From Chitinophagaceae bacterium (lineage in GTDB: Bacteria; Bacteroidota; Bacteroidia; Chitinophagales; Chitinophagaceae), in assembly GCA_023957155.1 (NCBI GenBank), contig JAMLHK010000019.1, forward strand, positions 1 to 64,000: DNA of 64,000 nucleotides, read 5' to 3'. Positions 44,039 through 54,242 of this stretch are shown here, piece after piece. The notes under the pieces were generated by a model. That model had not been told where the DNA came from. It saw nothing but the letters and a program-made list of their open reading frames with translations, and made no database searches. The first letter of the stretch is position 1; every line of letters begins with the position of its first letter. The position numbers and the translations under genes are program-made.

Positions 44039-45133
44039 TTATAATGATTGTTTTACCACATCGCAGATATACTTTATTTCATCCTCTGTCAAATCAAAAT
44101 AAGTGGGCAGATTAAGCCCCCTTTGAGACAGGGCATAGGTAACGGGCGTATCCGCCTGCTCTAAATATGGCATCGCCGACATCGGATAAAAATAGGGTCT
44201 GCTGTCAACACCAGATTCTTTAAGGCGCTGCATGAAGGCATCCCGCTTCACCTCATCATAGTTTTCGATTTCAAGACATACCAGCCAATACGCGTTGGTT
44301 GCCCAATCATACGTTCTGTTAAGACTTATTCCCGGAATACCACTTAAATACGATTCATAGGTTTTGAATATTTTCTTTTTTTGTTCCAGCAACTCATCCA
44401 CTCTGTCCATCTGGGCACAACCGAGTGCTGCCTGCATATTGGTCATACGATAGTTATAGCCGCACTCTGTATGCCAGTATCTTTTCTCTTTACTCATGGC
44501 ATGGTCGCGCAAATAGCGTAGCTTATGATAAAGTGCTTCATCGTTAGTTGTAATGATCCCTCCTTCTCCTGTTGTAATATTTTTATTACCATAAAAACTA
44601 AAACAGCCACAGGAACCAAAACTGCCAACTTTTTGTCCATTAATTGTCGCCCCATGCGCTTCGGCCGCATCCTCTATAACCACCAGGTTATATTTTAAGG
44701 CAATTTCATTTATTGCCTTCATATCTGCGGGATGTCCATATAAATGAACCGGTAGTATAGCTTTTGTTGATGATGTAACCACCTTTTCAATAGCCTTCGG
44801 ATCAATACATAAATTATACGGATCAATATCCGCAAAAACCGGAACTGCTCCTGTTTGTAATACGGTATTCACTGTTGCAATAAAAGAAAGATCAGGTATA
44901 ATCACTTCATCTCCTTTTCCGATTCCCAGCGCAACAAGTGCAAGATGAAGGGCAACTGTGCCGTTTGCAGTAGATACACCATATTTAACGTTACAGAAGG
45001 TGGCAAAATCTGCTTCAAACCGATCAATATACTTTCCGAGCGAAGAAATCCAGGTTGAACTTACCGCATCTGTTACGTAAGATATCTCTTTCTCAGTAAT
45101 AGAGGGTTTGGAAATTGGAATGAACGTATTCAT
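44039..45133 (-). CDS. DegT/DnrJ/EryC1 aminotransferase, GDP-perosamine-synthase-like
   Basis: The protein has 364 residues. It is a PLP enzyme with SANGTVALHLAL, VIEDAAEAHGA and the PLP-lysine motif SFYGNKNITTGEGG. The combination of STWISSLGKYIDRFEADFA and WHTECGYNYRMTNMQAALG is very close to what I recall for Vibrio cholerae RfbE/Per. Given gmd in the same locus, GDP-4-amino-4,6-dideoxy-mannose (perosamine) is the likely product. Other 4-amino sugars are possible. Confidence 0.85.
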   Translation of the reverse strand: MNTFIPISKPSITEKEISYVTDAVSSTWISSLGKYIDRFEADFATFCNVKYGVSTANGTVALHLALVALGIGKGDEVIIPDLSFIATVNTVLQTGAVPVFADIDPYNLCIDPKAIEKVVTSSTKAILPVHLYGHPADMKAINEIALKYNLVVIEDAAEAHGATINGQKVGSFGSCGCFSFYGNKNITTGEGGIITTNDEALYHKLRYLRDHAMSKEKRYWHTECGYNYRMTNMQAALGCAQMDRVDELLEQKKKIFKTYESYLSGIPGISLNRTYDWATNAYWLVCLEIENYDEVKRDAFMQRLKESGVDSRPYFYPMSAMPYLEQADTPVTYALSQRGLNLPTYFDLTEDEIKYICDVVKQSL

Positions 45134-45184
45134 ACTTTTATATATTGCTATAATCTATTTGCCGGGATTAACTACTTTCAACCG

Positions 45185-46330
45185 TTAACTTTTAAACAAT
45201 ATGCTGTCTTTCTTTAAATAAGCATTCACAATCTTTTCTGCGGCACATCCGTCGCCATACGGGTTAGGAACATTTCGATAATCAGGATGAAAATTGTAAA
45301 ATTCATTTATAATCAAATCAGGATCACAACCAACAAGTTTGGATAAACCCAGTTCAACAGCTTCCGGGCGCTCCGTTACCTCTCTTAAAATCAAAACAGG
45401 CTTTTTAAATGATGGAGCCTCTTCCTGGATCCCTCCCGAATCCGTGAATATTATTTTACTCAGGCTGATTAATTTAAGCAATTCAAGATAGCTCAAGGGA
45501 TCTGTAAGTATCACATTACTTAACTTCGAAAGATCAGAATTCAATACCGGGAGCTTAACCTTAGGATTGGAGTGAACCGGCCAAATAAAACAGATATCCG
45601 GATTGTCCGTACATAGCTTTTTAAGGGCAAAAATTAAATTCTCCAGGTTTTTATTCTGGTTTTCCCTTCTATGAACGGTAACCAATACCACTTGTTTACC
45701 TTTACTTATGCAATCATTAATCCGATGATCGGAAAAGATCACCTTTGTAAAGCTATCGGAGTTGGTTATATAATTTAGTGCATCTACAACGGTATTGCCT
45801 ACCACTTCAATTTTACTTTCAATAACGCCTTCCCTAATTAAATTATTTTTAGCACTTTTTGTAGGAGAAAAATGAATATCCGCAACTATGCCTGCAATCC
45901 TTCTGTTAAATTCTTCAGGATAAGGATGTTGAAGGTTATAACTTCTTAACCCGGCTTCCAGATGAAGAAACATAATACCATTATAAAATGCAGCTACGGA
46001 TGATGCCATTACCGTTGTTGTATCTCCCTGGGCTAAAATATATAACGGCTTTTCCCCCTTATTATGAAGCTCCTTAATTAAATCGTTAATAGACAGCAGC
46101 GCTCTGGATGTTAGTGTTGCAAGATCCTGATTAGGACTAATTATATTTAGATCATAATCAGGTGTTATATCAAAAACCTTCCAATATGGATCAAGCAGCT
46201 CTTTATGCTGGCCGGTATTTACAATTTTATAATCAAAGATATTCCTCTTCTTCAATTCCATTATCACCGGTGCTACCTTTATTAGTTCCGGCCTGGTTCC
46301 AATAATGATTAATAATTTATGCAAATTCAT
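45185..46330 (-). CDS. wecB: UDP-N-acetylglucosamine 2-epimerase
   Basis: The protein has about 381 residues from ATG 46330 (MNLHKLLIIIGTRPELIKVA); an ATG at 46342 is also possible. Family motifs are GTRPELIKVAP, NTGQHKELLD, HLEAGLRSYNLQHPYPEEFN and TDSGGIQEEAPSF. It interconverts UDP-GlcNAc and UDP-ManNAc. The start overlaps the upstream glycosyltransferase's 3' end. A second 2-epimerase-type gene (60073) is diverged enough to have another substrate. Confidence 0.92.
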   Translation of the reverse strand: MNLHKLLIIIGTRPELIKVAPVIMELKKRNIFDYKIVNTGQHKELLDPYWKVFDITPDYDLNIISPNQDLATLTSRALLSINDLIKELHNKGEKPLYILAQGDTTTVMASSVAAFYNGIMFLHLEAGLRSYNLQHPYPEEFNRRIAGIVADIHFSPTKSAKNNLIREGVIESKIEVVGNTVVDALNYITNSDSFTKVIFSDHRINDCISKGKQVVLVTVHRRENQNKNLENLIFALKKLCTDNPDICFIWPVHSNPKVKLPVLNSDLSKLSNVILTDPLSYLELLKLISLSKIIFTDSGGIQEEAPSFKKPVLILREVTERPEAVELGLSKLVGCDPDLIINEFYNFHPDYRNVPNPYGDGCAAEKIVNAYLKKDSILFKS

Positions 46331-47453
46331 CAAGTCTTCCATTTAACCTTCCTATACTATCAGCAATAGAATATTTGCTATCAAAGCCCATCCTGATATA
46401 TTGCCGGATTTCCCCTCCGGCTATTGATGTAAAACCCTGCACTACCGCTTTTATCTCGTTCGTATTTTCCAAATTAACCAGCATACCCATTTCATCGTCT
46501 TTTATCACTTCTTCAAGTCCTTTCAACCGATGAGCAATAACATAAATACCGTGACTCCAGTATTCATATAATTTATTGGGTGCGCAAAATTCCAGGTTAA
46601 GATCTAATCCTCTGTATAATATGAATCCTATATCAATAAAAGAATAGTAATTACTTAATTCACTGTGAGACAATTCTCCAATAACGTAAAAGTTTCTATT
46701 CTGTACCCGATTCAACATATTCAACACATCAGCCGAAAATCCTCCGATCATCAAAAAATGAACATTGTTTTGTCCATTCATCTGGTTTACAAAGCTGAGG
46801 AAACTACTCAAATAATGATTTGCTCCTACATTACCGACATGTGCTATTATCAGATCGCCGGAAGGAATATTTTTTAGTTTTTCAGGACGAATCCTGCTCT
46901 CATTTTGTAACCTGCAGCTATTGGCAAATACCATACATTTTGTTCGATCAAACCCCGTTTTATCACAAAAAAAAATTAGCCGGTTTATCTCCGGGAATAT
47001 GCACAGGTCTAGTTTATTTACATGCCGTGCCAGCTTATTCCAAAGTTTCAGATTTTTACTCTGAATTAGAGCAGGGTCTAATAATTCAAACTGATGATAG
47101 ATAACACTAATCCGGCGACTCACAAACCTGCGTAAGAAAAATACCACAGAAAGCACATGGATATCGGGAGTATATAAAACATGAACCCTTTTAATAAAAA
47201 GCAAATAGAAAATATGTCCATATAAGTGAGCATATTTATATAACTTTTTATATAAAGATTGCTTAAAAAAAGCAGATTTACTTCTAAAAGAAGCAAGATA
47301 CCTTATGTCTCCATATTGCTCAAATGTGTAACCTCCTTTTATTTTACATTCTGCAACAGATAAGCTAAACCGCGTGGATAAAAGTTCTATTACAAACCGG
47401 CAAACAGGAATAAGGGTAAAGTTATTGATCGTTATTGCGGCTGCCTTTTTCAC
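46317..47453 (-). CDS. Family 4 glycosyltransferase
   Basis: The protein has 378 residues. It has the GT-B donor domain: IIAHVGNVGANHYLSSFLSF, NFYVIGELSHSELSNYYSFI, then DIGFILYRGLDLNLEFCAPN and KLYEYWSHGIYVIAHRLKGL. The LEFCAPNKLYEY segment is typical of GT4 enzymes of capsule loci. It overlaps the wecB start downstream. The substrate is not known. Confidence 0.88.
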   Translation of the reverse strand: MKKAAAITINNFTLIPVCRFVIELLSTRFSLSVAECKIKGGYTFEQYGDIRYLASFRSKSAFFKQSLYKKLYKYAHLYGHIFYLLFIKRVHVLYTPDIHVLSVVFFLRRFVSRRISVIYHQFELLDPALIQSKNLKLWNKLARHVNKLDLCIFPEINRLIFFCDKTGFDRTKCMVFANSCRLQNESRIRPEKLKNIPSGDLIIAHVGNVGANHYLSSFLSFVNQMNGQNNVHFLMIGGFSADVLNMLNRVQNRNFYVIGELSHSELSNYYSFIDIGFILYRGLDLNLEFCAPNKLYEYWSHGIYVIAHRLKGLEEVIKDDEMGMLVNLENTNEIKAVVQGFTSIAGGEIRQYIRMGFDSKYSIADSIGRLNGRLDEFA

Positions 47454-47458
47454 AAAAT

Positions 47459-48802
47459 TTAAATTCTTTTATAGATAATATCTGCCAACTTACCGGTGAG
47501 TCTTTTTCGATGTAAAGAATTAAGGAATGTTATATTAGGTGAAAATTGTATTTCGTTCTTTAATAGATGGGTTAAATGTTCAACCGCCTCTGCTATATTA
47601 TCCGGATCACAAATCAAAGCATAGCCGCTTTTTTCCAAAATTCTCTTTTGGGCTCCAGCCGTCACAAAGCTAATTATTGGCTTTTTCATACTGAAATACT
47701 CAAACGTTTTTCCTGCAATACTATAGTCTTCACCTCCTACTACTTTTGAAGAAGTAATGAGCAAAGCATCGCAAGATTTCTGGAAACGCATAGACTGTTC
47801 CAAATCTATTTTACCTAAAAATTCTATATTATCCTGTAAGCCGTTCTCTTCTACCATTTCTGTTATCCAATCGGGGGTGTCCCCTGCAAATCTCACAATG
47901 ATTTTTCTTTTTAGTTCAGGTTCATTTACAAAGAGACTTTTTAGCGCCTTAAAAAAAAAATAAGGAGATCTGTAAAGCCAGTCTTCTTTTCTTGGAATAT
48001 ACTGAATCATTCTATTAAATCTTTTCTTCCACCAGGGAGTGAATATCTGGCGTCTGACCTCAGGGATATAATAAAAGCTACCAGCATAACCAATCACAAT
48101 CTTTTCTTTTATTTTGAAATTATAATTTATAGCCCAATCACTAATATTTTCATCATATCCGTTAGTAATCAAATGATATTTATTGGGCGATATTTGGGGG
48201 TATAATTTTTGAAAGTCTTTTAAAGTTTGGTCAGAAGTGGTTATAATAGCACTTGCCTTTGTCAAAAAAAACTGCTCATATTTTTGGGTTAATAAATAAT
48301 GTAAATAGCTCCCGTAAGGGTGAATACACCATTGAGACCAGGCATCACGCATGTCTAAAATTAATGGCAGGTTATATTTTTCAGAAACACTAATTGCCAA
48401 TGAAATAATACTAAAGGGTGGGGCCGTTACAAATAAAGCAGCAGGCTTATGTTTTTCGATAATTTCCGGTAACCTTTCAAATAAGTTTCCTTTCCAGGCC
48501 TTTGCTTCGGGACCTAAGATCCTGAAATAAATAGAGAGGAAATTTTTGAATTGGGATTTGTATCTATGCAATAAACTTTTACTGGGTATCCTGATAATCT
48601 CTATTTCATTGGGAAGTTCATCGAGGGTCTTACGATCCACATGATATTTTTTGTAAACCAGCGGATAAGATTCTTCAGGTAATGTGAGCACGACAGGGTT
48701 GACACCCCAGTCTCGTAAATACTTTGCAAATTTTAACGGACGTTGAGTACCTCCGGAATTATTAGGTGGGAATTCATATGCTATAAAAAGAATATTTATC
48801 AT
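47459..48802 (-). CDS. Family 4 glycosyltransferase, WcaI/WbuB-like
   Basis: The protein has 447 residues. It opens with INILFIAYEFPPNNSGGTQR and has PLILDMRDAWSQWCIHPYGS, KIVIGYAGSFYYIPEV and the E-x7-E region VGGEDYSIAGKTFEYFSMKK. The layout is that of the long GT4 enzymes (WcaI, WbuB). It is 5 nt upstream of the next glycosyltransferase in reading order. Confidence 0.9.
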   Translation of the reverse strand: MINILFIAYEFPPNNSGGTQRPLKFAKYLRDWGVNPVVLTLPEESYPLVYKKYHVDRKTLDELPNEIEIIRIPSKSLLHRYKSQFKNFLSIYFRILGPEAKAWKGNLFERLPEIIEKHKPAALFVTAPPFSIISLAISVSEKYNLPLILDMRDAWSQWCIHPYGSYLHYLLTQKYEQFFLTKASAIITTSDQTLKDFQKLYPQISPNKYHLITNGYDENISDWAINYNFKIKEKIVIGYAGSFYYIPEVRRQIFTPWWKKRFNRMIQYIPRKEDWLYRSPYFFFKALKSLFVNEPELKRKIIVRFAGDTPDWITEMVEENGLQDNIEFLGKIDLEQSMRFQKSCDALLITSSKVVGGEDYSIAGKTFEYFSMKKPIISFVTAGAQKRILEKSGYALICDPDNIAEAVEHLTHLLKNEIQFSPNITFLNSLHRKRLTGKLADIIYKRI

Positions 48803-48835
48803 TCAAAAAGCAATAATTTTAGCATAATATATTTT

Positions 48836-50137
48836 CTATTGCAGCACCTTATATATTTTACTGAACCTGTATGATCTAAAATAGTATAATATATATATTG
48901 ATGAATAAACTAAAGAATAAACTAAAATTAAATAGCGTTTATCTTCTAAGTATTTGTCTCCGATAAAAAAGGATGCAAAGGTCAGAACCAAAAATACGAT
49001 ATGTAATAAAAAATGTTCCTTTAGCCTGTTAACGATAAAATAAACATACGTAAGAGGGCTAACAATGAAACGTAAAAAAAACATAATGGAGAGGAAACTG
49101 GCGAAGATACCTGCATCCTTCCATTGAGCGCCAAAAATAAATTCGAATAAGTAAGGGCCAAACAAAAAGAAAATAGCAAAAGGAACTATTGCAATAAGAG
49201 CCAGCGTTTTAGATGTTTTTAAAAAAATGGATTGACAATTTCCATACTTATTATATTGAGAACTTGCTTTTTCTTTAAAAACCTCCACTATTGCTGAAGA
49301 TAAAAACTGCTGTGGGAGTCCAAGCAGGCGTTGAGTGAAGTTGTAACTTCCTACGTATGAAATCCCACCAAATTTTTGTAACAAAAATATTGGGGCCTGG
49401 TTTATAAAAGTATTAATAAAAGAGGTTGGCGTATTATAAAGAAATAAATCCCGATGTTGAACCGCTATTCTCCTAAATTCTTTATACCCGGGGCCACCAA
49501 TGCCAGATCCATCTTTCTTTAGAAAAACCCTTAATAAAAGTACTGCACTCATTAACTGTCCGACAAAAAGACCCGCCATAAGTCCTGTCTCATCGTTAAT
49601 GCATAAACCTAAAGATAGCTGAACTATTAATGTTATGATTGCCTGGATAATTCTATTTCTGGCCAAGACCTTATATAACTGTACTTTATTAGCCCAAACC
49701 ATAAGAGAAGCTGTTATCCCATTTAGGAATACAGAAAGCGGAGCTAAAAAGAGCCATAGCCCTATTTCAGATTTTTGGATATAGGTTGTGAAAACTGAAA
49801 GACTACACAATACGAGAAAAAATAAGAATGATACTACAGTACTTATCACCAAGGAAAACCATAAGGCATTTTTTGCATCGGCCAGCTCTTTTTCAAGCAT
49901 AATTGCTTGTGAATAATGAGAATATGCCAATACGCCGACTAATGTGGTAATACTGAAATATAAACCCAGAACACCATAGTCAGAGGTTGTAAAAATCCTT
50001 GTCATTACCGGAGCTGTTAAAACAGGTATTATAGATGAAATAAATGTCCCTGTCATTAATGTAGATACATTCTTAACCGTAGAAGCTGAAACGAATTTTT
50101 GAAGCCTGAACTTTTCTAAGAATCGTTTGATAAACAT
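48836..50137 (-). CDS. Wzx-like oligosaccharide flippase
   Basis: The protein has 433 residues, with about twelve hydrophobic segments over the full length. The N-terminus (TLMTGTFISSIIPVLTAPVM, TRIFTTSDYGVLGLYFSIT) is the polysaccharide-synthesis transporter signature. It should move lipid-linked repeat units to the periplasmic face for the polymerase at 38650-40065. Confidence 0.92.
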   Translation of the reverse strand: MFIKRFLEKFRLQKFVSASTVKNVSTLMTGTFISSIIPVLTAPVMTRIFTTSDYGVLGLYFSITTLVGVLAYSHYSQAIMLEKELADAKNALWFSLVISTVVSFLFFLVLCSLSVFTTYIQKSEIGLWLFLAPLSVFLNGITASLMVWANKVQLYKVLARNRIIQAIITLIVQLSLGLCINDETGLMAGLFVGQLMSAVLLLRVFLKKDGSGIGGPGYKEFRRIAVQHRDLFLYNTPTSFINTFINQAPIFLLQKFGGISYVGSYNFTQRLLGLPQQFLSSAIVEVFKEKASSQYNKYGNCQSIFLKTSKTLALIAIVPFAIFFLFGPYLFEFIFGAQWKDAGIFASFLSIMFFLRFIVSPLTYVYFIVNRLKEHFLLHIVFLVLTFASFFIGDKYLEDKRYLILVYSLVYSSIYILYYFRSYRFSKIYKVLQ

Positions 50138-50272
50138 ATACGCAAGCCCTAATTTATTTCAGTCGTGATTTGTGTGAAGCAGGAATTTGAAATAACCGGT
50201 AATGTTTCTATAAGATTCCCATCCTATAAAGATTCCATTTATAAAATGGGAAAAAGTTAAATTGAAAATCTA

Positions 50273-53200
50273 TTATCTTCTGCTAAATACAAATTCTTGA
50301 TTCCCTTTTTTATTATTTAAGAAATCCAGTCCTTCTGACTGATAAGATATTGTTATAAATGAAGACTCCCCTATTTGCTGTAGTTCTATCGCGGGCGATG
50401 GAGAGAACACCTGTAATGGAAAAGGAAGAATTATCTGTCTTTTCCCTGAATTTCCATGCACCCTCACTTTAACCGTATCTGTATCATATTCCAGTTCTGT
50501 ATAGCCTCCCGAAATACTAATACCATCATAGGTTATTTGTGAAGTTTCAGAAAGCAGGGCCGCTAAAAGCCCGTCTTTTGTTTTAACGTAATAAAAATCA
50601 GGGGAAATTATTACATCCTGACCATTCTGTTTAATACTCATCACTCCGGCAGAAGGGACCTTGATGTTATTACCGTATGGATTTTGACCTTTGGGGTAGG
50701 GCAGTAATACATTAAAAAAAGGCTGATCACTCTGCAAACGGATGATTTGTTGCTCTTCGGAATAGTCTCGTTTATTGGTTTTCTGAAATTCATTTACCTC
50801 CAGGGTGTTTTGCCAGGTGGTGCCCCAGTCAGCAATTGTAAAATCCATTGGATGCTGCGAATAAGTATATAATTCCCAATTAATCCCCCGAGCAGGATGA
50901 GCGGCCCAGGTTTGTCCGGTAAATACAAAACGGCCAAGTCCGGGCACTAAACGTTTTTGTACAGTAGCCTGAGGCAATTGCTTTTTACTGCCATTATTAT
51001 ATATTCTCTTTATAGGAGTAACTAACCCCACCGGCGTATTTACCGGCCCATCAGACATCATAGGCATGCTCCAGATATTCGCTCCCTTTCCGACAACACT
51101 GTCATAAAAAACAATAATGGGCAATTCTTTCTGTACAGTGATCATATTTATTTTTCTAAACCACTGTGTACCATCTTTCGTATTCATTTTAATGGTAGTA
51201 GAACTACTGTAGTTCAGGCTGGCAAAAGCGATATTATCACTGAACGGCCAGGAACGATTGGTTAAAGATCTTTCGGCTATGGGCTGTTCTGACTTATTCC
51301 ATTCAGGGAAAATACTCTCCGGGAGTACAACCGACCTTATGCGGGCATCTGTTGCGGAAGGGTAATAGAAAGAACTTCTGCTTAAAGACAACGGAGCTTT
51401 CAGAGCATATATTGCTACTTCACCCGCATCATCGTTGCGGTGATCATAAAAGCTATTTCCATTCAATGCCCACAGGGCTGTTTCACTGGAAGTGTTTACT
51501 CCAGAGCGAAAATGCGATACATATCCGGTATAGTTAGCGGTAGTTGCCTCAAATAAATTGGGGGGGCGGGCCGATAAATCAACAGCTAAACTTACCGGTC
51601 CGAAAAGTGTAGCCCGTGGAGGTCCATAAAAGAACAAGGACAACAATTGTTCACTAAGCAAGGGATCTATATTTGCAAACCCCTTTGCCAGCAGGGCAAA
51701 TGCAGGAGCACTTTCCTCCGACCCGTCTCCGAAAGAAATTATTTTCCGATTCAATTGAAACCGCACAGATGGAGGCGTTATCAGTGTAGTGTAAAACCCG
51801 GCGAAATCACGAATCTTTTTATTGGACTGAAAAAGATCAGCAATACCTGCATTTTTAAGCTGTAGCATAGAAAAAAGAACAGGCTCTATAGTGGCCTGAA
51901 TATAATGCGGAGATCCAAATGCCGAGCCATTAGTATAAATCGCTTCTTCAATATTTGTATTAATTATCTTCTCCATTTGCCGGGCCCTGCCTGTAAATTC
52001 GGGATCATCAGCCAAAAGCAAGGCAAAAAATACCCGCCCGTTATTGCGATATTGAAAAGCCATATTGGCCGGACCAAGATTTACCCCGGTGCTATCCATA
52101 AGAGGTACATTGTTATCATCCCATACAATCCTCGCCATCATTGCAATCAGCCCTTCTAACTTTTTCTTATCGGTTGTAGAAATAATAATAGTTTTATCTG
52201 CAAAAAGACAGGCGACCTGCAAAGCATAATCTTTAAAAAGATTGGTACCCATCCAGTACCTGTATTTAAAGGCATACGTACCCTCTCCGCTACGATATTG
52301 GCCCAGAAGCTGTTCTCTTATTTTTAAGAGAGCCTGAAGAAGAGATTTTGCAGAATCCGCAAAACGCCAGGCATCGAACACCGGTTTTAAACGAGGATCA
52401 ATGGTACATATTTCTTTATAAAAGGCGTCATTAGTTTTAACTTTTAGACGCATACCCTCTATTTGTTCTTCCGACATATAAACTGCCCCATTATAAAAAG
52501 AAGGTACAATTTTCACCGGTTTCTGTGCATAATCATCTATTACCATTCCTAATCCTGAAACCCGGTTCATTTCCCGGCCAATAGGCTGATTCTGTTCGGG
52601 AGGTAACAAATCGGCCTTTGTGCTGATAAATGCTGCCCATTGAAAACGCTTACGTGGATACCATGAGAGATCAGCGTAAATCCGGTCAATATTTATCTTT
52701 ATAGAAGCCGCCTTTTCCTTATGTTCATCTCCGGGGTCTGTCTGTAATTGCACACCCACTCCTCTGGCACCTAAAAGCCGGCTTGGTTTACCCTGAAAAA
52801 AACCAAAAAGGTTTGCATGTTCATCATGCTTCTTATTGAATACCTGCCAATACCTTCCGGAATTATATTCTCCTCCGGCAGGTTCCCACAATGCGAGGCG
52901 GGGGTAACTGAAAGACTTTGAATAATCAAGATCTACCATGGCATCGAGAGGATACCCCCTCTCCAGCTCGGAACGATATACTTTTCCGGATGCTTCATAC
53001 CCCTGCTTTGCAGAGGCGGCCGCCCAACCTCTGTACCTCGCCTGATCCGGCAAAAGCCCATTGCTTATTTTTACCGTATAACTAATATCATAATCTGCAT
53101 CCTCTTCTATAACGATGGATTTTTCTCCTTTTTTCACTATTACTGTACAGACATAAAATCCGGGCCCAGCCTCCGAACCACTAAACTTTCTCTTACCATA

Positions 53201-53581
53201 ACTAAACTCCTTCTTTTGAAATATATATGATATTGTAGCAGTAACTTCCGAACTGCTACTTGATATCACTTTTACAGCCATGGAAACAACGGGGGTGGGG
53301 CTTTTTAGCTCATTAAAGCTGTTATCAGAATAAACTCCATTACGATAAACAAAAGATTGTATCGGTGCCGGGCAACGCTGTCCCTTTATAAAAGCATTTT
53401 CAGAGGGTATTACAATACCCAGTAAGCCATTGCTGATTTCAATTGTATTGATCTTTGTTTTTACTGATAATTTCTGAGCAAAGGCTATATTATCTGATCC
53501 CCAAAAGATAAAGAAGAAAATAATCCTGTAAAAAGATTTTGGTATAATCCGTACAAACTGATTATGCCATGGAAGAACCAT
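50273..53581 (-). CDS. Large secreted protein, possible polysaccharide lyase (heparinase II/III-like)
   Basis: The protein has 1102 residues. A signal peptide ends at about FFFIFWGSDNIAFA. The N-terminal 370 residues look like a beta-sandwich, the middle (about 380-620) is helix-rich like an alpha/alpha toroid (FDAWRFADSAKSLLQALLKI, PANMAFQYRNNGRVFFALLL), and the C-terminal part is again strand-rich. GNSFYDHRNDDAGEVAIYAL recalls the His-containing H-x-D-x-G strand of heparinase II/III-type lyases. The family is not certain. Its place inside the locus suggests it cuts or remodels the same polymer. Confidence 0.6.
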   Translation of the reverse strand: MVLPWHNQFVRIIPKSFYRIIFFFIFWGSDNIAFAQKLSVKTKINTIEISNGLLGIVIPSENAFIKGQRCPAPIQSFVYRNGVYSDNSFNELKSPTPVVSMAVKVISSSSSEVTATISYIFQKKEFSYGKRKFSGSEAGPGFYVCTVIVKKGEKSIVIEEDADYDISYTVKISNGLLPDQARYRGWAAASAKQGYEASGKVYRSELERGYPLDAMVDLDYSKSFSYPRLALWEPAGGEYNSGRYWQVFNKKHDEHANLFGFFQGKPSRLLGARGVGVQLQTDPGDEHKEKAASIKINIDRIYADLSWYPRKRFQWAAFISTKADLLPPEQNQPIGREMNRVSGLGMVIDDYAQKPVKIVPSFYNGAVYMSEEQIEGMRLKVKTNDAFYKEICTIDPRLKPVFDAWRFADSAKSLLQALLKIREQLLGQYRSGEGTYAFKYRYWMGTNLFKDYALQVACLFADKTIIISTTDKKKLEGLIAMMARIVWDDNNVPLMDSTGVNLGPANMAFQYRNNGRVFFALLLADDPEFTGRARQMEKIINTNIEEAIYTNGSAFGSPHYIQATIEPVLFSMLQLKNAGIADLFQSNKKIRDFAGFYTTLITPPSVRFQLNRKIISFGDGSEESAPAFALLAKGFANIDPLLSEQLLSLFFYGPPRATLFGPVSLAVDLSARPPNLFEATTANYTGYVSHFRSGVNTSSETALWALNGNSFYDHRNDDAGEVAIYALKAPLSLSRSSFYYPSATDARIRSVVLPESIFPEWNKSEQPIAERSLTNRSWPFSDNIAFASLNYSSSTTIKMNTKDGTQWFRKINMITVQKELPIIVFYDSVVGKGANIWSMPMMSDGPVNTPVGLVTPIKRIYNNGSKKQLPQATVQKRLVPGLGRFVFTGQTWAAHPARGINWELYTYSQHPMDFTIADWGTTWQNTLEVNEFQKTNKRDYSEEQQIIRLQSDQPFFNVLLPYPKGQNPYGNNIKVPSAGVMSIKQNGQDVIISPDFYYVKTKDGLLAALLSETSQITYDGISISGGYTELEYDTDTVKVRVHGNSGKRQIILPFPLQVFSPSPAIELQQIGESSFITISYQSEGLDFLNNKKGNQEFVFSRR

Positions 53582-53616
53582 AGTTTTTAAAATGAATATT
53601 GTAAAAAAGATTCTCT

Positions 53617-54204
53617 TTATACATTAAAATATTTTTCAGGATTAGCTAAAAAATGGTTGTTTGGGATATATCCGTTATAAGCATATCTATTACTATACCT
53701 AATACATTTCTCTTGGTCTAATTTTCTAATTTCTTTTGCCGGATTTCCGGAAATCACACAGTATCCCTCCGGAAAAGATTTAGTAACTACAGTGCCCGCT
53801 TCTACAATAGTAAAATCTCCTAATTTAATTCCGGGCATTATTTTAGCTCCCGCCTCAATCTGGCAGTAACTTCCTATATGTACTTCTTTAGGGATATGTT
53901 TACGGATATCATATAAATCATGATTGGCACTAACTATCGTAACGTTAGGACCGATTTGGGTATGATCTCCGATATTTATTTTGCCAATTCCTTGTATATA
54001 ACAACCTCTCCATATTCCCGGACTGGCATCAATTCCTACATGGATATTTCTTATGCTTAAAATTTTACTTGTAAAGTGTACCGACCAATAGGCACCTTTA
54101 TTTCCATTAATATTCAGTATTTTTTGCAAGAACCATTTCCCAATAGTATTGGGACTTTTATTCCCATAAGTATTTCTAATAAAATCGAAGCAAGAATTTT
54201 TCAT
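53617..54204 (-). CDS. Hexapeptide-repeat acyltransferase (WcaF/colanic-type)
   Basis: The protein has 195 residues. It is a beta-helix with GIDASPGIWRGCYIQGIGKI, IGDHTQIGPNVTIVSANHDL (catalytic His), IGSYCQIEAGAKIMPGIKLG and the closing PEGYCVISGNPAKEI. It is clearly a paralogue of the gene directly upstream (54243): both share RAYW/GAYWSVHFTSK and CYIQGIGK. The two probably acetylate different hydroxyls of the repeat unit. Confidence 0.92.
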   Translation of the reverse strand: MKNSCFDFIRNTYGNKSPNTIGKWFLQKILNINGNKGAYWSVHFTSKILSIRNIHVGIDASPGIWRGCYIQGIGKINIGDHTQIGPNVTIVSANHDLYDIRKHIPKEVHIGSYCQIEAGAKIMPGIKLGDFTIVEAGTVVTKSFPEGYCVISGNPAKEIRKLDQEKCIRYSNRYAYNGYIPNNHFLANPEKYFNV

Positions 54205-54242
54205 TTTAAAACCATCAATTATTTTAAATGTTTCAATTGTTG

